Positions 10,690 to 21,006 of a stretch of DNA of 64,000 nucleotides are shown here, in pieces; position 1 is the first letter of the stretch, and each line of letters opens with the position of its first letter. Origin of the DNA: Clitoria ternatea (lineage: Eukaryota > Streptophyta > Magnoliopsida > Fabales > Fabaceae); NCBI GenBank assembly GCA_037962975.1, contig CM075669.1, positions 194,502,501 to 194,566,500 on the forward strand, read 5' to 3'. A program made the translations under genes and the position numbers. A model generated the notes under the pieces. That model was not told the origin of the DNA and searched no databases. It saw nothing but the letters and a program-made list of their open reading frames with translations.

Positions 10690-11020
10690 GAAATCATCTT
10701 TGGGGCTAGCCCTATTCAGATCTCGATAGTCCATGCACATTCGCACTTTCCCATCTTAACAACTTTGATAATGTTGGCTATCCATTGAGGATATTTTACA
10801 ACAGCTAGGAAACCTGCATCAAACTATTTTATGACCTCTATCTTTAAAAGCATCTCAGATTTTATCCTTCATAGTTTTTGTTTTACAGGGGGACATTCTG
10901 GTTTTAATGGTAACTTATGCTCAACAATACTAGCATCAAATCCTGGCATGTCTTGGTATGACCAGGCAAACACATCATTAAACTTAATGAACATCTCTAC
11001 TAGAATTTTCCTTTGCTTGA
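10690..11020 (-). pseudogene. Ogre reverse transcriptase, N-terminal fragment
   Basis: The translated minus strand contains, in order, DVFAWSYQDMPGFDAS, a degenerate LPLKPECPPVKQK, FDAGFLAVVKYPQWIANI and VRMCMDYRDLNRASPKDD. These are the connector and the first RT motifs of Ogre/Tat pol. The domain ends abruptly at 10690, immediately after SPKDD, where element A begins. A stop codon lies in the connector. No catalytic motif remains in the window. Confidence 0.9.
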
Positions 11021-11023
11021 TGC

Positions 11024-11243
11024 TTAGAGAAGTACCGATCTTGAGTTCTCTTCTGTTTCTTCATTCCCCAAATTTATAACTTCAACGATTTCTAGATGGG
11101 GAGAAATTTGTTTAGCTTCCTGATCTAGCAATCTTAATAATTCAGGTGATGGTTCATTATCTTCTTCATCCTCTCCATCTGAATATTTTAAATCATGATA
11201 TGAAAATGTAGTTTGTTCATTCATTGGGGGATCAGTTTTAGAT
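11024..11243 (-). pseudogene. Ogre protease-RT connector (exon 2 start)
   Basis: An acidic segment: TTFSYHDLKYSDGEDEED, then PELLRLLDQEAKQISPH and EIVEVINLGNEETEE. This linker is typical of Tat/Ogre polyproteins just before the RT. It would be exon 2 after removal of the intron at 11244-11431: the splice brings it into frame with the protease ORF. Confidence 0.82.
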
Positions 11244-11431
11244 CTGTAATTTATTTAATGTAAAAGGGAATAAGAAAATGGTAATTAGGTTATTTGTAAG
11301 AAAATAGACAAGAATCCTTAATGTGTATTTATTTGGATCATTATAATTGATAAAAAAACTTTTTATTGAAAAGAAAGCCATAAGGCTTTGAACATAGCTA
11401 AAGGATCAAGGAGCATAGAGTAATAAATTAC
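11244..11431 (-). other. Predicted Ogre intron between protease and RT
   Basis: On the minus strand the donor is CAT|GTAATTTATT at 11431 and the acceptor is AATTTATTACAG|ATC at 11244. The segment is 188 bases, T-rich and stop-filled. The protease ORF ends at a TAA that lies within the donor itself (AT|GTAA). Removing the intron joins AT to A and reopens the frame into the connector ORF. An intron at this position is established for Ogre elements, where splicing controls pol expression. Confidence 0.8.
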
Positions 11432-12873
11432 ATGAAATTGATCTTGGGAAACTCGATAGCCTCCCAATTACATAGAACGGTATCTGATGAACAAGGGTGA
11501 ACATGACTTTCCTTTTCAAGAAAATTATTACCGACTACTGCAACTTGATCAGGAGATGTCAAGCTTGCACTTTTGAAACTTCTGTAAAGGTCACAAATCG
11601 GGGATCCTACAGTTTGGGGTTCTCGATTTTCCAAATGAGCCATTCGCTTTTCCTTCTTTTCTTTAGCGACATTCCTTCTCTCTACTGGACATGGGTAGTA
11701 TCCTATCCCAAATCCATCTTTATTTTCTTTGAGGTATACAGGCTCTATTTTTCCATCCAAATTCTTTCCAAGTCCCTTTCCTGGCTCATATCCAGCCTTC
11801 ATCATCATTTTTGCCATCATTATGGATGCTTTGGGTAATTGAGCTAGTGTCACCTTCTCACCTATATAGGTGGTATGGGCAATCTCCAAAGATTGGAAAG
11901 AAGTTCCCAAACTTTCTTCAGTAGCCTCTATATAGGGAATGGACATGGGCTTACTGATTAGGAAATCCTCTTCACCAAAAACTATAATCAACTTGTTATT
12001 TATAATGAATTTTAGCTTTTGGTGAAGAGTAGATGGAACAACCCCAGCGGTGTAGATCCAAGGTCTACCCAATAGACACCTGTATGTAGGAATGATGTCC
12101 ATTACTTGAAATAGGACGTTAAAAGTGCATGGTCCAACCTGAATAGGAATCTCGATGTCATCTATGACCTCTCTTCTTGTACCATCAAAGGCCCTCACCA
12201 CCATGGTACTAGGTTTCATATGTGTTCCATCAAAAGGAAGTTGTGTGAAAGTTGTCTTGGGCGTTATGTTTAGAGAAGAGCCATTATCGATGAACACTTT
12301 TGCCAAGATATAATCTCGACATTTAACAGAGATATACAGAGCTCTATTGTGACCTCTCCCCTCAGGGGGTATTTCCTTATCAGTGAAAGTTAGATAATCA
12401 TTAGCTGCAATGTGATTGACTATTCCCTTAAATTTCTCAAGAGAGATATCTTGAGTCACATGAGCCTTGCTTAAAAATTTCAATAATATTTCATGATGTG
12501 GTTCTGAATTAAGTAGCAGGGACATAAGAGATATCTTAGCAGGGTTACAATTTAGTTGGTCAACTATCTGGTAGTTGCTTTGCTTGATGAACTTTAAAAA
12601 TTCATCAGTTTCTTCATCTCTTACATCATGTGAAAGGTCTTGTTCTTTATTCTTCCCTTGGTTGTTACTCCTTGTTGTTAGTTCAGGTTCTTTCCTTAAT
12701 TCTTCTGGAGCGAAGATCTGACCACTCCTAGTTACTCCACTTACCCCAGAAATATTCATAACTAAAGAAGATGGGTCACTAGTCAGGGGGTGAGAGGTCA
12801 CCTCCGCTTTGTATTTCCATGGTACCGCATGAGTATCCTTAAAAGCAAAGGGAGCAGGTACCCAAACTGTCAT
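11428..12873 (-). CDS. Ogre protease with G-patch domain
   Basis: A 481-residue ORF. The aspartic protease spans about 180-300, with FIDNGSSLN at 195-202 (active Asp in a DNGSS variant) and CLLGRPW at 266-272. A G-patch follows at about 352-392: MMMKAGYEPGKGLGKNLDG and GFGIGYYP, a glycine-rich RNA-binding module known in some retroelement polyproteins. The N terminus (WVPAPFAFKDTHAVPWKY) is the conserved segment between gag and protease. The displayed Met is internal: a frame break separates it from the gag zinc region upstream. The C-terminal stop lies in the splice donor, so in a spliced transcript the ORF continues into RT. Confidence 0.9.
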   Translation of the reverse strand: MTVWVPAPFAFKDTHAVPWKYKAEVTSHPLTSDPSSLVMNISGVSGVTRSGQIFAPEELRKEPELTTRSNNQGKNKEQDLSHDVRDEETDEFLKFIKQSNYQIVDQLNCNPAKISLMSLLLNSEPHHEILLKFLSKAHVTQDISLEKFKGIVNHIAANDYLTFTDKEIPPEGRGHNRALYISVKCRDYILAKVFIDNGSSLNITPKTTFTQLPFDGTHMKPSTMVVRAFDGTRREVIDDIEIPIQVGPCTFNVLFQVMDIIPTYRCLLGRPWIYTAGVVPSTLHQKLKFIINNKLIIVFGEEDFLISKPMSIPYIEATEESLGTSFQSLEIAHTTYIGEKVTLAQLPKASIMMAKMMMKAGYEPGKGLGKNLDGKIEPVYLKENKDGFGIGYYPCPVERRNVAKEKKEKRMAHLENREPQTVGSPICDLYRSFKSASLTSPDQVAVVGNNFLEKESHVHPCSSDTVLCNWEAIEFPKINFM

Positions 12874-13019
12874 TAACTAGTGACTTACAACTGGTTTGGT
12901 TAGAGGTTCCTTAGTATAATAGACCACCAAAGGAACAGGAGTGACTGGGCATACTGAACCTGTACTATATTATCCATGGATCATGTTGATATCATCACAA
13001 GGATGACGATAAACTTGTA

Positions 13020-13571
13020 TCAAATGTGTGTCCAGTAATTCTTGAAGGATTCGGCCAAATTTGCATTGGCGGGCATCTGATCATGAATGTCCTTATTAGA
13101 ACTCCAAGTTTTAGATATTAATCCTTTCTTCAAAAGTTCTTTATAGATCCATGGGAGAGGAGTTTTGATGTCTGAAACCTTCCTAACACGATTATTTCCC
13201 AAATCATGTGTTATTGCATTTACCTCAGCATTTTCATGATTAGGCAAAGGGTTGCTAGTTACATTCGGGGTGCCTTCTTCAAAATTCAACCATTTGGCCT
13301 TTATCAAATCACGCACTTTAAACTTTAAGGCAATGCAATTTTCTGTAGAATGTCCCGGTGCCCCAACATGATAATCACATTTTACATTGGGATCATACCT
13401 CTTAGGATATGGTGGTCCTATGGGTTTTAGGGGACATTGTACGACCAGAGAACTTTTGAGAAGGTAAGGCAAAAGTTCAATGTATGTCATGGGAATTGGA
13501 TCGAATTGGACAAAATGATGGTCATTGTTTGGCTTTTTTGTGATGGATTTGGGTTGGAGTTTGGCGTCCAT
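13020..13571 (-). pseudogene. Ogre gag C-terminal region with zinc-finger-like motif
   Basis: A 183-residue ORF with FDPIPMTYIELLPYLL, then YPKRYDPNVKCDYHVGAPGH and ENCIALKFKVRDLI. The C-x2-H ... H ... C arrangement is the variant finger of Tat/Ogre gag. The C-terminal NYWTHI segment is followed by stops before the protease ORF, so this copy is frame-broken. It would bind element RNA as part of the gag polyprotein. Confidence 0.85.
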
Positions 13572-14980
13572 TATTGGGTAAGAGGTGGTGGTGTATTCCT
13601 GAAATTATGGACAGGTAAGGGTCTGTATGATTAAGGATGGGGAAATGAGGGTGAATATGGATTTCCAGAAGCGGCAGCTATATACGGGTAAGGCCCATAT
13701 GGTGGATAGTGAGGCTGGAAAGGGTAAAAGGAAGGATGGAACATTTTCTGATTATGTTGACCCTGATTGCCAATTACAGCATTTGTTTTTTCGCCCTTTC
13801 TTCTCCCTGCTCCTGTCATAGGCTTTCCTATTGAAGGTGAACTTTGGACAACTTTTCCAGTCCTCAAACCACTTTCAATTCTTTTCCTATTACCACTATA
13901 TTAGAAAAGCTTGATGATACACTCCCAAGCGTCCTTTCATAGAAAGGTGCCTGAAGAGTGTCAATGAACATCGCCACTATCTATTTCTCTATCAGGGGTT
14001 GTTCAACTTGTGCAGCCATTTCCCTCCATCGTTGAGCATATTCTTTAAAGGATTCAGTACTTCTCTTGGACATGTTTTGAAGTTACAGCCAGTCTGGTGC
14101 CATGTCCATGTTTTATTTATACTACTTTAGGAAGATATCAGCCAAATCCTTCTAACAACGAATACGAGTATGTTCAACGTGAGTGTACCAGCTCAACGCT
14201 GCCCCAGCAAGGCTATCTAGAAAAAAGTGGATCAACAGCTTTTCATCATAAGCATATGCAACCATCTTTCGATAATACATGGTTAAATGGTTATGGGGAC
14301 TAGTAGTTCCTTTGTATTTATCAAATTCTGGAAACTTAAATTTAGTAGGAATTACCATATCTGGGACTAGGCACAATTCAAAAACATTTGTTATGCCTAA
14401 ACCACTTCCTCCTTATATTGCACGCAACCTTTCTTCCAATATTTCCATTTGCCCTTTTGACAAAGGCGCTGCTGGCTGATCAAGATTTGGTGGAGGGATA
14501 TAAGCTTTGTATAACAAGTTTTGTGAAACACCAGCCTGTGGTATTGGGTGACCATAAGGGAAATAGTATGGAGTTACTTATGGATTTGGTTGTGTGGCAT
14601 CACCTGGAATCTGGTGGTTTGTATTAGGTGTGGTGACATTGGGTGGAGCCTAAGTGTTTAGGGGAACAACTGTTGATTGGGTGTAATTTAAAGGGTTAGA
14701 TATTAGGGGATTGGGAATTTGTTGAGCAACAGAAGGATTTTCCTGAATAGGATTAGGATACATGGTGTAACATCCTTGAGGTAGGCCATATTAAGGCCAG
14801 GTATATGCTTGCTGAACATTCCCGTCTTGGGGAAAAAATGGTGGCAATGGTATACCATAAGGCTGGTCTGGGATGAATGGAGTTTCAGTGACTGGAGCGA
14901 GATCATTTGGAAGTATAGTCAAGGGTATGAGGTTTCCTTCTTGGGCTTGAACCTGAGGAGTGGATGTTTGATCTCCATTT
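13572..14980 (-). pseudogene. Ogre gag, capsid region (degenerate)
   Basis: Pieces in shifted frames on the minus strand. At 14376-14152 is LCLVPDMVIPTKFKFPEFDKYKG-like gag sequence (split here to respect length: CLVPDMVIPTKF, then FDKYKGTTSPHNHL, then LLIHFFLDSLAGAALSWY), the hallmark of Tat/Ogre capsid. Further down come residues matching the RW(R)EMAAQV and VDTLQ blocks and, at 13867-13631, a Pro/Tyr-rich linker (YPPYGPYPY). Upstream, 14400-14980 encodes a Pro/Asn/Gln-rich N terminus. Several stops and frame changes show decay. Confidence 0.82.
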
Positions 14981-15372
14981 CCTGCAGAGAATCCCCTTTC
15001 TATGCCTCTTTCTCAAGGAGCTTAAGTATTTCTGCCATTTGTTCCTTGATTTGGCCAAACTCATTCCTCATATCTTCAACCGAGCATTTCGGCTCTACCA
15101 TAAGTCTTGTTTGTAGTCAGGTTTGATATTGATGCTTCAGGCCCTTTCTCCCCATGATGTGTATTCAAAAACCTTAGCACGGTAATAGACATGGTTAGAG
15201 CAAGAAACAAAAAAAATACAAGCATTAAGAAATATCACTAGGCGATCATAAATTTCCTCAAGTATCGTGGAAATTATTCCTTAGAACGTCTTGTTCAAAA
15301 GTACTAAATAAAGAGAATAAAGATTAACATCAGATCCTTTTATTATTAAAAATACAACATTTTATTACAAAC

Positions 15373-16109
15373 AAGGTTGGTCTTCCTTTTCTCTTGCAAT
15401 CATCGTCCTCATCTTCTCAAGTTGTCTTTTACAATACTGAATAAAGGTCGAAATCTTTTCTGGCGTGCCGAGTGGATTTACCATTGCTTCCGCTCTTTTT
15501 AATAAATAGGGGATATCTTCAATGTTCCATTGGCTAAACTGGTTAACTCAGTGAAATGTTTCATGCAAGAATGGACTAAATCATTCATTTCTGCCACATC
15601 ATTCTTCATCACTTGCACTATCTCTTGGTACCTTTCCTTATCCTCTATTGCCTACCACTTTTCCATATTGATCTCTCGCTCACAAGCATTCATGACATCA
15701 TTAACTTGTTGTTCCAGTCTGTTAATTTGTGCTTGTATGAGATCTTTCTGAGTTTGAGCTTTTTCCTTAGTTTTTACCAATATCTCCCTTAATCATCACT
15801 TCTCTGCCATCATGACATCCTTTTGCCTGGGTTTAGTTTTCAATTGAGCATTTACCACCCGAAGACATTGATTAAGCTGTCTTGTGTATCCTTCCTCAAT
15901 TCTCTACCTCTTGTTGACATCTTCAAAAGCATGTTAAACTTCACAGCTTTTTCTTTTCAGAGATGCACATTCTTGTTGAGCTTTAATCAATTCATCCTCC
16001 AAGACTTTGTTTTTCTCTACTATGGCTACTAGTTTGGCTTTCACATCCCTGACCTTTTTACTCTCATAGGGAGTTTGGATGGGAAAAGCATCACTTGCGG
16101 AAATGCTAG
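15373..16109 (-). pseudogene. Ogre ORF1, C-terminal coiled-coil part (copy 1)
   Basis: Minus-strand translation, with stops, gives a Lys/Glu/Gln-rich coiled coil (EDELIKAQQE, KRKSCEVEHAF) and a conserved tail containing EDIPYLLKRAEAMVNPLGTP and FIQYCKRQLEKM. In the second copy (57130-57873 and on to 60584) the same tail continues from a domain of the DUF7745 type, so this is the end of the Ogre-specific first ORF. Element C is inserted at its 5' edge (16109). The 15126-15373 gap to gag is AT-rich and noncoding. Confidence 0.8.
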
Positions 16110-17636
16110 TGATAAGTGTACGTTGTGTGTTGTTTTTGGTTATTTTTAGGTCTACTTTTTAAGATTTTTGCGTATTACTTCTGCCTGATTCCCCTGATTT
16201 TGATTTCTTTCCGCTATTACTGCTTGGTTGTTCCTATTTTCATAGGATTAATAATGTTCTAGGTCTGTTTTGAGGAAAAATGGCAAAATGGGTGAAAGAA
16301 AAGACCTTTGAGACCCTTTTGAGTGCATATGGGCAAAGGTTGAAGGAAACCACTGCCAGTGATGGCCAACCACTGGCCGTGGTTAGCTCTAGAAAAGAGG
16401 AAATTGGTGACAGAACCCACCACTGGCCGTGGTTAGTCTGTTTAAGGGAAAAACATCATTAGCATCACCACCACTGATCGTGGTTGCCATCACTGCCAGT
16501 GGTTGGCACTGTGGAGCAAAGCAAAGCAAGTCAAAACCCACCACTGGCCATGGTTATCCACCACTGGCCGTGGTTGTTCCTGTTGGTCATAGAAAATATG
16601 AATTTATGGTCTAAAAAGGAACCGAACCCGAACCACTGGCCATGGTTGTCCCCTACAAGGCCTAAATCTTTCAATTGTTTAGGGATTTAAATGGGCACTC
16701 TAGGGGATTAGAAGGGACAACTTTATAGACATTTTGACACACCTTTTGGGAGATTTTGAAGAACTCTTTGGGAAGATTTCATTGGGAATCAAGAGTCAAA
16801 TTCATCAAGAGCAATCGAATCTGTAGATTTGGGAGGAAGAATTAGAAATCCTAGTGAGAACTAATTTGTAATTTCTGAATCCCTAGTTTACACTTTTGAT
16901 ATCCTTTATGTTCGGCATTGATTTTATGATGTGTGACATGATGACAATAATCCTTATGGCACACTAAACTCTTTTTTTGGGGCTAAGGATGTAGTATGCC
17001 TATGTGTTATAATTAATTGTTCTTCGTATTCCAATTCACATGATTTCAATCTCTATTCAATTTATGTATGCCTAATGCTTCTGCAAGACTTAGAGATAAG
17101 CGTAGATGATCACAAATTATATGGGTAATCGAGAGATTGTCATGTAATTTGAAAATACCTAAATTGAACCTGTGATTTTGATTTACGACAGTAAGCGAAA
17201 TTGTTTGAGGGATTAATCAGATTTCCATAGAACGTAAAGGCCCTAATTAACAAATTGAGCATGGTTCTTTGAGAGTTAGGCACGTTAATAGGCTTTCGAG
17301 AGGAAGGTATTAATTAACTTAGGGGAATCTGTCTTAGGAACGAAATCCTATAATTGGATAAGTGAGTAAGCTTTAATTTTGATACTGGCGTATGAACCCT
17401 TATTACCCCAAGATTTACCTTTGATACAATTTCCCAAACTTGCTTCGATTTTCTTTTACAAAAGATATTGAATTTTCTGTTCTCTGATTTGTTATTCATA
17501 ATCATTTTGGTAATTCATTCTAATCAAATTCCACTAGATAATTGAATCACCATTATAACTAGTACTTGGGCACAATCCCTGTGGGTACGATATCTTTTAT
17601 TACTTTGATACCCCGTGCGCTTGTGGTTGGCTATCA
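16110..17636 (+). repeat. 5' LTR of element C
   Basis: Starts TGATAAGTGTAC and ends GGTTGGCTATCA, 1527 bases, six bases before the primer site. It aligns along its whole length with the solo LTR at 57874-59383. The start TGATAAGTG is shared with LTRs A and G. It contains the ACCACTGGCCGTGGT array at 16348-16650. A weak TATA-like TTTATAGAC lies near 16722. Confidence 0.92.
16348..16650 (+). repeat. ACCACTGGCCGTGGT word array in LTR C
   Basis: About eight copies of ACCACTGGCCGTGGTT or close variants (TGGCCATGGTT, TGATCGTGGTT, CTGCCAGTGG), spaced irregularly by about 20-60 bases. The word is an inverted repeat, ACCAC - 5 bases - GTGGT. The matching array in the solo LTR is at 58108-58400. Confidence 0.88.
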
Positions 17637-17642
17637 AGTTTT

Positions 17643-17660
17643 TGGCGCCGTTGCCGGGGA
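17643..17660 (+). other. Element C primer binding site (tRNA-Asp type)
   Basis: TGGCGCCGTTGCCGGGGA, the exact sequence complementary to the 3' end of plant tRNA-Asp including CCA, six bases after the LTR end. It identifies the element as Athila/Calypso type and fixes its plus-strand orientation. Confidence 0.94.
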
Positions 17661-17838
17661 TTGTGTTTTCCCCCAATATTGGCTAAGCGGTGTTTGATTA
17701 GACTAGTCTGCATTTTTTGTATTTCTAATTTTCATTTTCATTTTTATTTCAATTTTCTACATTTTCAGTTTTATTTCAATTTTTTACATAATTACACTTG
17801 TTTTTCTTTGTTGTTTATAAATTTGTGCAGGACCCTTT

Positions 17839-18978
17839 ATGCGAAAAAGTGACAGCTTTGAGCATATATTTGTTCCTGAGATTAAAAGAACCCTTCGAAA
17901 GATCAAAACTCTTAGGACACGCATTAAACAAAACAGGCACCAACCTTCAAGTTCAACAAGCCAAACACAAATGGAAAACCAAGACAACAGAGCACTTTGT
18001 GATTTTGCAGCGCCTAATGCGATGGGTCGAAGGTCTAGCATTACTAGACTAAACATTGAGACGAATAATTTTGAGTTGAAGCCATCCTTGCTCTTGATGG
18101 TTCAATAAAGTCAGTTTGGAGGATTGCCATTCGAGGATCCCAACTTGCATCTTCAGATTTTCCTTGAGTATTATGACACGCTCAAGGTAAATAGGGTCTC
18201 AAACGATGAAATTCGGCTTAGGCTTTTCCCATTCTCTTTAAGGGACAAGGCCAAAGGTTGGTTGTATGCACTTTCAGAGGGGTCAATCACTACTTAGGAA
18301 CAATTGTCACATGCCTTCCTCAACAAATATTATCCAAGGAGCAAAACAGACCAGTTGAGGAAGCAAATCATAACTTTCGCTCAGAAAGATGATGAAACTC
18401 TATTTGATGCCTGGGAGAGGTATAAAGAAATGCTCCGAGAATGCCTACACCATGGTATTGAACGCTGGTTGACAGAGTATATATTCTATAATGGGCTCAC
18501 TTTGAACCAGAAGGTAACCTTGGATGCCACAGCTGGTGGTGCCTTCATGAGTAAGAACATGGAAGAAGGTACAATCACATTGAGGAGGTTACCCAAAACA
18601 CATACCAGTGGTCTTCAGAAAGGAGTTTACCATGAACTCCAAATAAGTACTCTATTGATGTTCTCTCTTTATTAACTGCTAAAGTAGAAGCATTATCTGT
18701 TAAAATTGATAAATTTGATAAATTAGGAACAGGTACTTCTAATCTTGTTTGTGAGTTGTGTGGTGTTTCAGGTCATAATATTTTAGGATATCAGCTTGGA
18801 ATGACTCAGAATGTCGAGCCAAAGATGCAATAGGTGGATGCTATTGGGAACTACGGTGGAAATTATGGTAATAATTTCTGACAGCCACAAGGACCACCCA
18901 GTTTCCAAAACCGACCACCTCCCTATCAAGGCAATTCGAGTAATTTCCAACAACCACAAGGACTCTACATTCCATAAA
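17839..18978 (+). pseudogene. gag: Element C gag (degenerate)
   Basis: Starts MRKSDSFEHIFVPEI and continues with NNFELKPSLLLMVQ, then a stop where element A has Gln, then EDPNLHLQIFLEYYDTLK, LRLFPFSLRDKAKGWLYAL, WYPR-like YYPRSKTDQLRKQI and CLHHGIERWL. Several stops correspond to CAA, CAG or TGG codons in A (C-to-T or G-to-A changes). A frame change near 18560-18600 disrupts the zinc-knuckle region, whose first cysteines survive (CELCG-like at about 18750) while the knuckle is incomplete. The final codons read YIP then TAA, the same position as the gag stop of A. Confidence 0.88.
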
Positions 18979-19376
18979 AATCTAAGCTGGAGTCCTTGAT
19001 GGAGAACTTTGTGACCACCCAGTTAAAACAAAATGATGAGTTCTCCGATGCTATTAAGAAGCTAACCTCCAAGGTGGACACTCTAGCCACCCATAATAAA
19101 ATGTTGGAGAACTAGATTGCTCAGCAGGCCTCATCCACTCAGAGAATGCCAAGAACCTTTCCTGGAAAGCCTGAAATGGGACCATCCAATCACACCATGG
19201 CTATCACTGTTAGGAGTGCTACACAGTATGATGGTCTGGTTAGTTTGACTAAAGAAGAGGCCAAGAAAAAAAAGAAAGGGAAAAAGTCTCACTCTTATCC
19301 CGAAATTGAAGAAGAGAAACAAAGTGAAAAGAAAGAGGAGGTGAAACCATATCAGCCTCCAGTTCCATATCCTTAG
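18979..19376 (+). pseudogene. Element C gag-pol linker and protease N-terminal region
   Basis: After the TAA following YIP the frame continues KSKLESLMENFVTTQ and a coiled coil (NDEFSDAIKKLTSKVDT-like), then QRMPRTFPGKPEMGPSN, MAITVRSATQYDG and a Lys/Glu-rich segment ending KPYQPPVPYP. A TAG interrupts ENQIAQQ. This region matches 5854-6153 and the first 56 residues of the pol ORF of element A. Confidence 0.82.
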
Positions 19377-19990
19377 TGCTTGGCCAAGGCCAAGGTTGAT
19401 AAATAATTTGGTAAGTTTCTTGAAGTTCTTAAGAAGCTTTATGTTAATGTTCCTTTTACAGATGCCTTGCAGTAAATACCGACATAGACGAAGTTCCTGG
19501 AGATCATCTTATCCAATAAAAGGAAATTAGAGGAGGATGGTACAGTAGCACTCACTGAGGAATGTAGTGCTTTGATCCAAAAGAAGCTACCACCCAAGCT
19601 TCAGGGTCCAGTTAGTTTTTCTATCCCTTGTGTGATTGGTGACATGGCTATTGATAGAGCATTATGTGACTTAGGAGCTAGTGTTAGTTTAATGCCATTG
19701 TCTATTGTTGAGAAATTGGGATTGGGTGAACTGAAACCTACTAGGATGTCATTGTAATTAGCGGATAGGTCTGTTAAATATCCTGTAGGTATTTTAAAAG
19801 ATGTACCTATTAAAGTAGGTAAATTTTTCATTCCTGCCGACTTTGTTGTTTTGGAAATGGATGAGGATTCTATGGTCCCTATTATTCTAGGCAGACCATC
19901 TTTGGCAATAGCGGGTGTGGTAATAGATGTTAAAAATGGAAAATTGTCTCTAACTATTGGATACCAAAAGGTAGATTTTAGTTTGAAAGA
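19377..19990 (+). pseudogene. Element C protease (degenerate)
   Basis: KKLPPKLQGPVSFSIPC leads into ALCDLGASVSLMPLS, the aspartic protease active site of the Athila type, then PADFVVLEMDEDSMVP, ILGRPSLAIAG and DVKNGKLSLT. Stops occur where A has Gln (YP-stop in place of YPQ, DK-stop, LQ-stop, SL-stop), almost all explainable as C-to-T transitions. The active-site Asp is intact. Confidence 0.87.
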
Positions 19991-21003
19991 TGCTTTAAAG
20001 AAACCTTTTGATGATGTTTGCTGTGTGGATTTTATTAACCAAGTGCTAAAGGAAGAAACTCTTCCTAAGGATCCACTTGAATTTGCTTTATTAATTGAGC
20101 CTGCAGGAACATTAGATTGTTTGGAAGAAAATGCCCCACTTAAACATGACACTGAAGTCATGTATGAGAAAGTGGTAAGCTCAATTATTGAATTGAATCC
20201 TTTACCGGCTTCACTGAGGTATGAATTTCTTAGACCCAACTCTACATATCCTGTCGTTGTATATGCTGACTTGAATCCATGTGAAACTAAGAAGCTTTTA
20301 AAACAACTTAGTTTGTATAGGAAGGTTATTGGTTATACAATGGATGATATAAAGGGGATTAGCCCTTCCTTTTGCATGCATAGGATAATTGTAGAGGATA
20401 AGAGTAGGCCCACAGTAGAACCACTTAGGAGACTAAATCCAAAAATACAAGTGGTTAAGAAGGAAATTTTAAAATTGCTTGATGTTGGTGTTATATATCC
20501 CATTGCTAATGGTAAGTGGGTAAGTCCAGTTCATGTAGTGCCTAAAAAAGGAGGGATAACTGTTGTGAAAAATGATAAATAGAAACTAATTTCTACTAGG
20601 ATAGTTTCTAGGTGGCGTATGTGCATTGATTATAGAAAGCTAAATAGCGCCACAAAGAAAGATCATTTCCCTCTTCCTTTCATTGATCAGATGCTTGAGA
20701 GGCTTGCTAAGCACTCTTATTTCTGTTATTTGGATGGGTACTCAAGTTTTCATCAAATCCTCATCCATTCATCTGATCAAGAGAAAACTACTTTCACTTG
20801 CCCTTATAGGACATATACATATAGGAGAATGCCATTTGGCTTGTGTAATGCACATGTGACTTTTCAAAGGTGTATGCAGGCCCTCCTTTCTAATTTGATT
20901 GAGAATATGATGGAACTTTTCATGGATGAATTTTCTGTGCATGGTTTCGATTTTGATAATTGTTTAACTAATTTGTGCCAAGTCTTGCAGCACTATGAAG
21001 AGA
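19991..21003 (+). pseudogene. Element C reverse transcriptase, truncated after catalytic motif
   Basis: The connector (RYEFLRPNSTYPVVVYADLN, GISPSFCMHRIIVEDKS) leads into RT with MCIDYRKLNSATKKDHFPLP, FCYLDGYSSFHQI and RRMPFGLCNAHVTFQRCMQ. The catalytic block reads LFMDEFSVHG where A and G have VFMDDFS, so the second essential Asp is Glu. A stop near 20581 splits the ORF. The domain ends at QVLQHYEET, where sequence of element D takes over at 21003-21006. RNase H, integrase and the 3' LTR are missing. Confidence 0.9.
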
Positions 21004-21006
21004 CCA
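21003..21006. other. Breakpoint between element C and element D copy 1
   Basis: Left of here the sequence is element C RT; right of here it matches 54037 onward. The four bases ACCA fit both partners (element A reads GAAACCAAT here, D2 reads GGAACCATTCC), so the join has short microhomology. Such joins are typical of illegitimate recombination. Confidence 0.8.

Larger units (their letters stand above)
10690..16109 (-). mobile_element. Element B, copy 1: Ogre/Tat Ty3/gypsy retrotransposon (3' half)
   Basis: A minus-strand Ogre-type element. In element order (descending coordinates) it shows the coiled-coil end of ORF1, gag, protease, G-patch, an intron-like gap and the start of reverse transcriptase, where element A is inserted. 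The rest of pol would lie left of the window. The Ogre assignment rests on the extra ORF1, the DNGSS protease with G-patch, the RT motif VRMCMDYRDLN and the intron between protease and RT. The 5' half of the same or a duplicated Ogre is at 56751-61894. Confidence 0.88.
16110..21003 (+). mobile_element. Element C: Athila/Calypso-like retrotransposon, 3'-truncated
   Basis: Plus-strand element inserted into Ogre ORF1. It has a full 5' LTR, a perfect tRNA-Asp-type primer site, gag, protease and reverse transcriptase up to just after the catalytic motif, where it is cut and joined to element D. The left target duplication gctag (16105-16109) is the same as that flanking the solo LTR at 57874-59383. 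Its proteins are close to those of element A, but the coding region is full of stops. Confidence 0.92.

Noticed and set aside
10831..11079. 82-residue plus-strand ORF
   Set aside because: Antisense to the Ogre RT connector, which has clear family motifs on the minus strand.
19601..20239. 212-residue minus-strand ORF
   Set aside because: Antisense to the protease of element C; its residues mirror the similar antisense ORF opposite element A protease.
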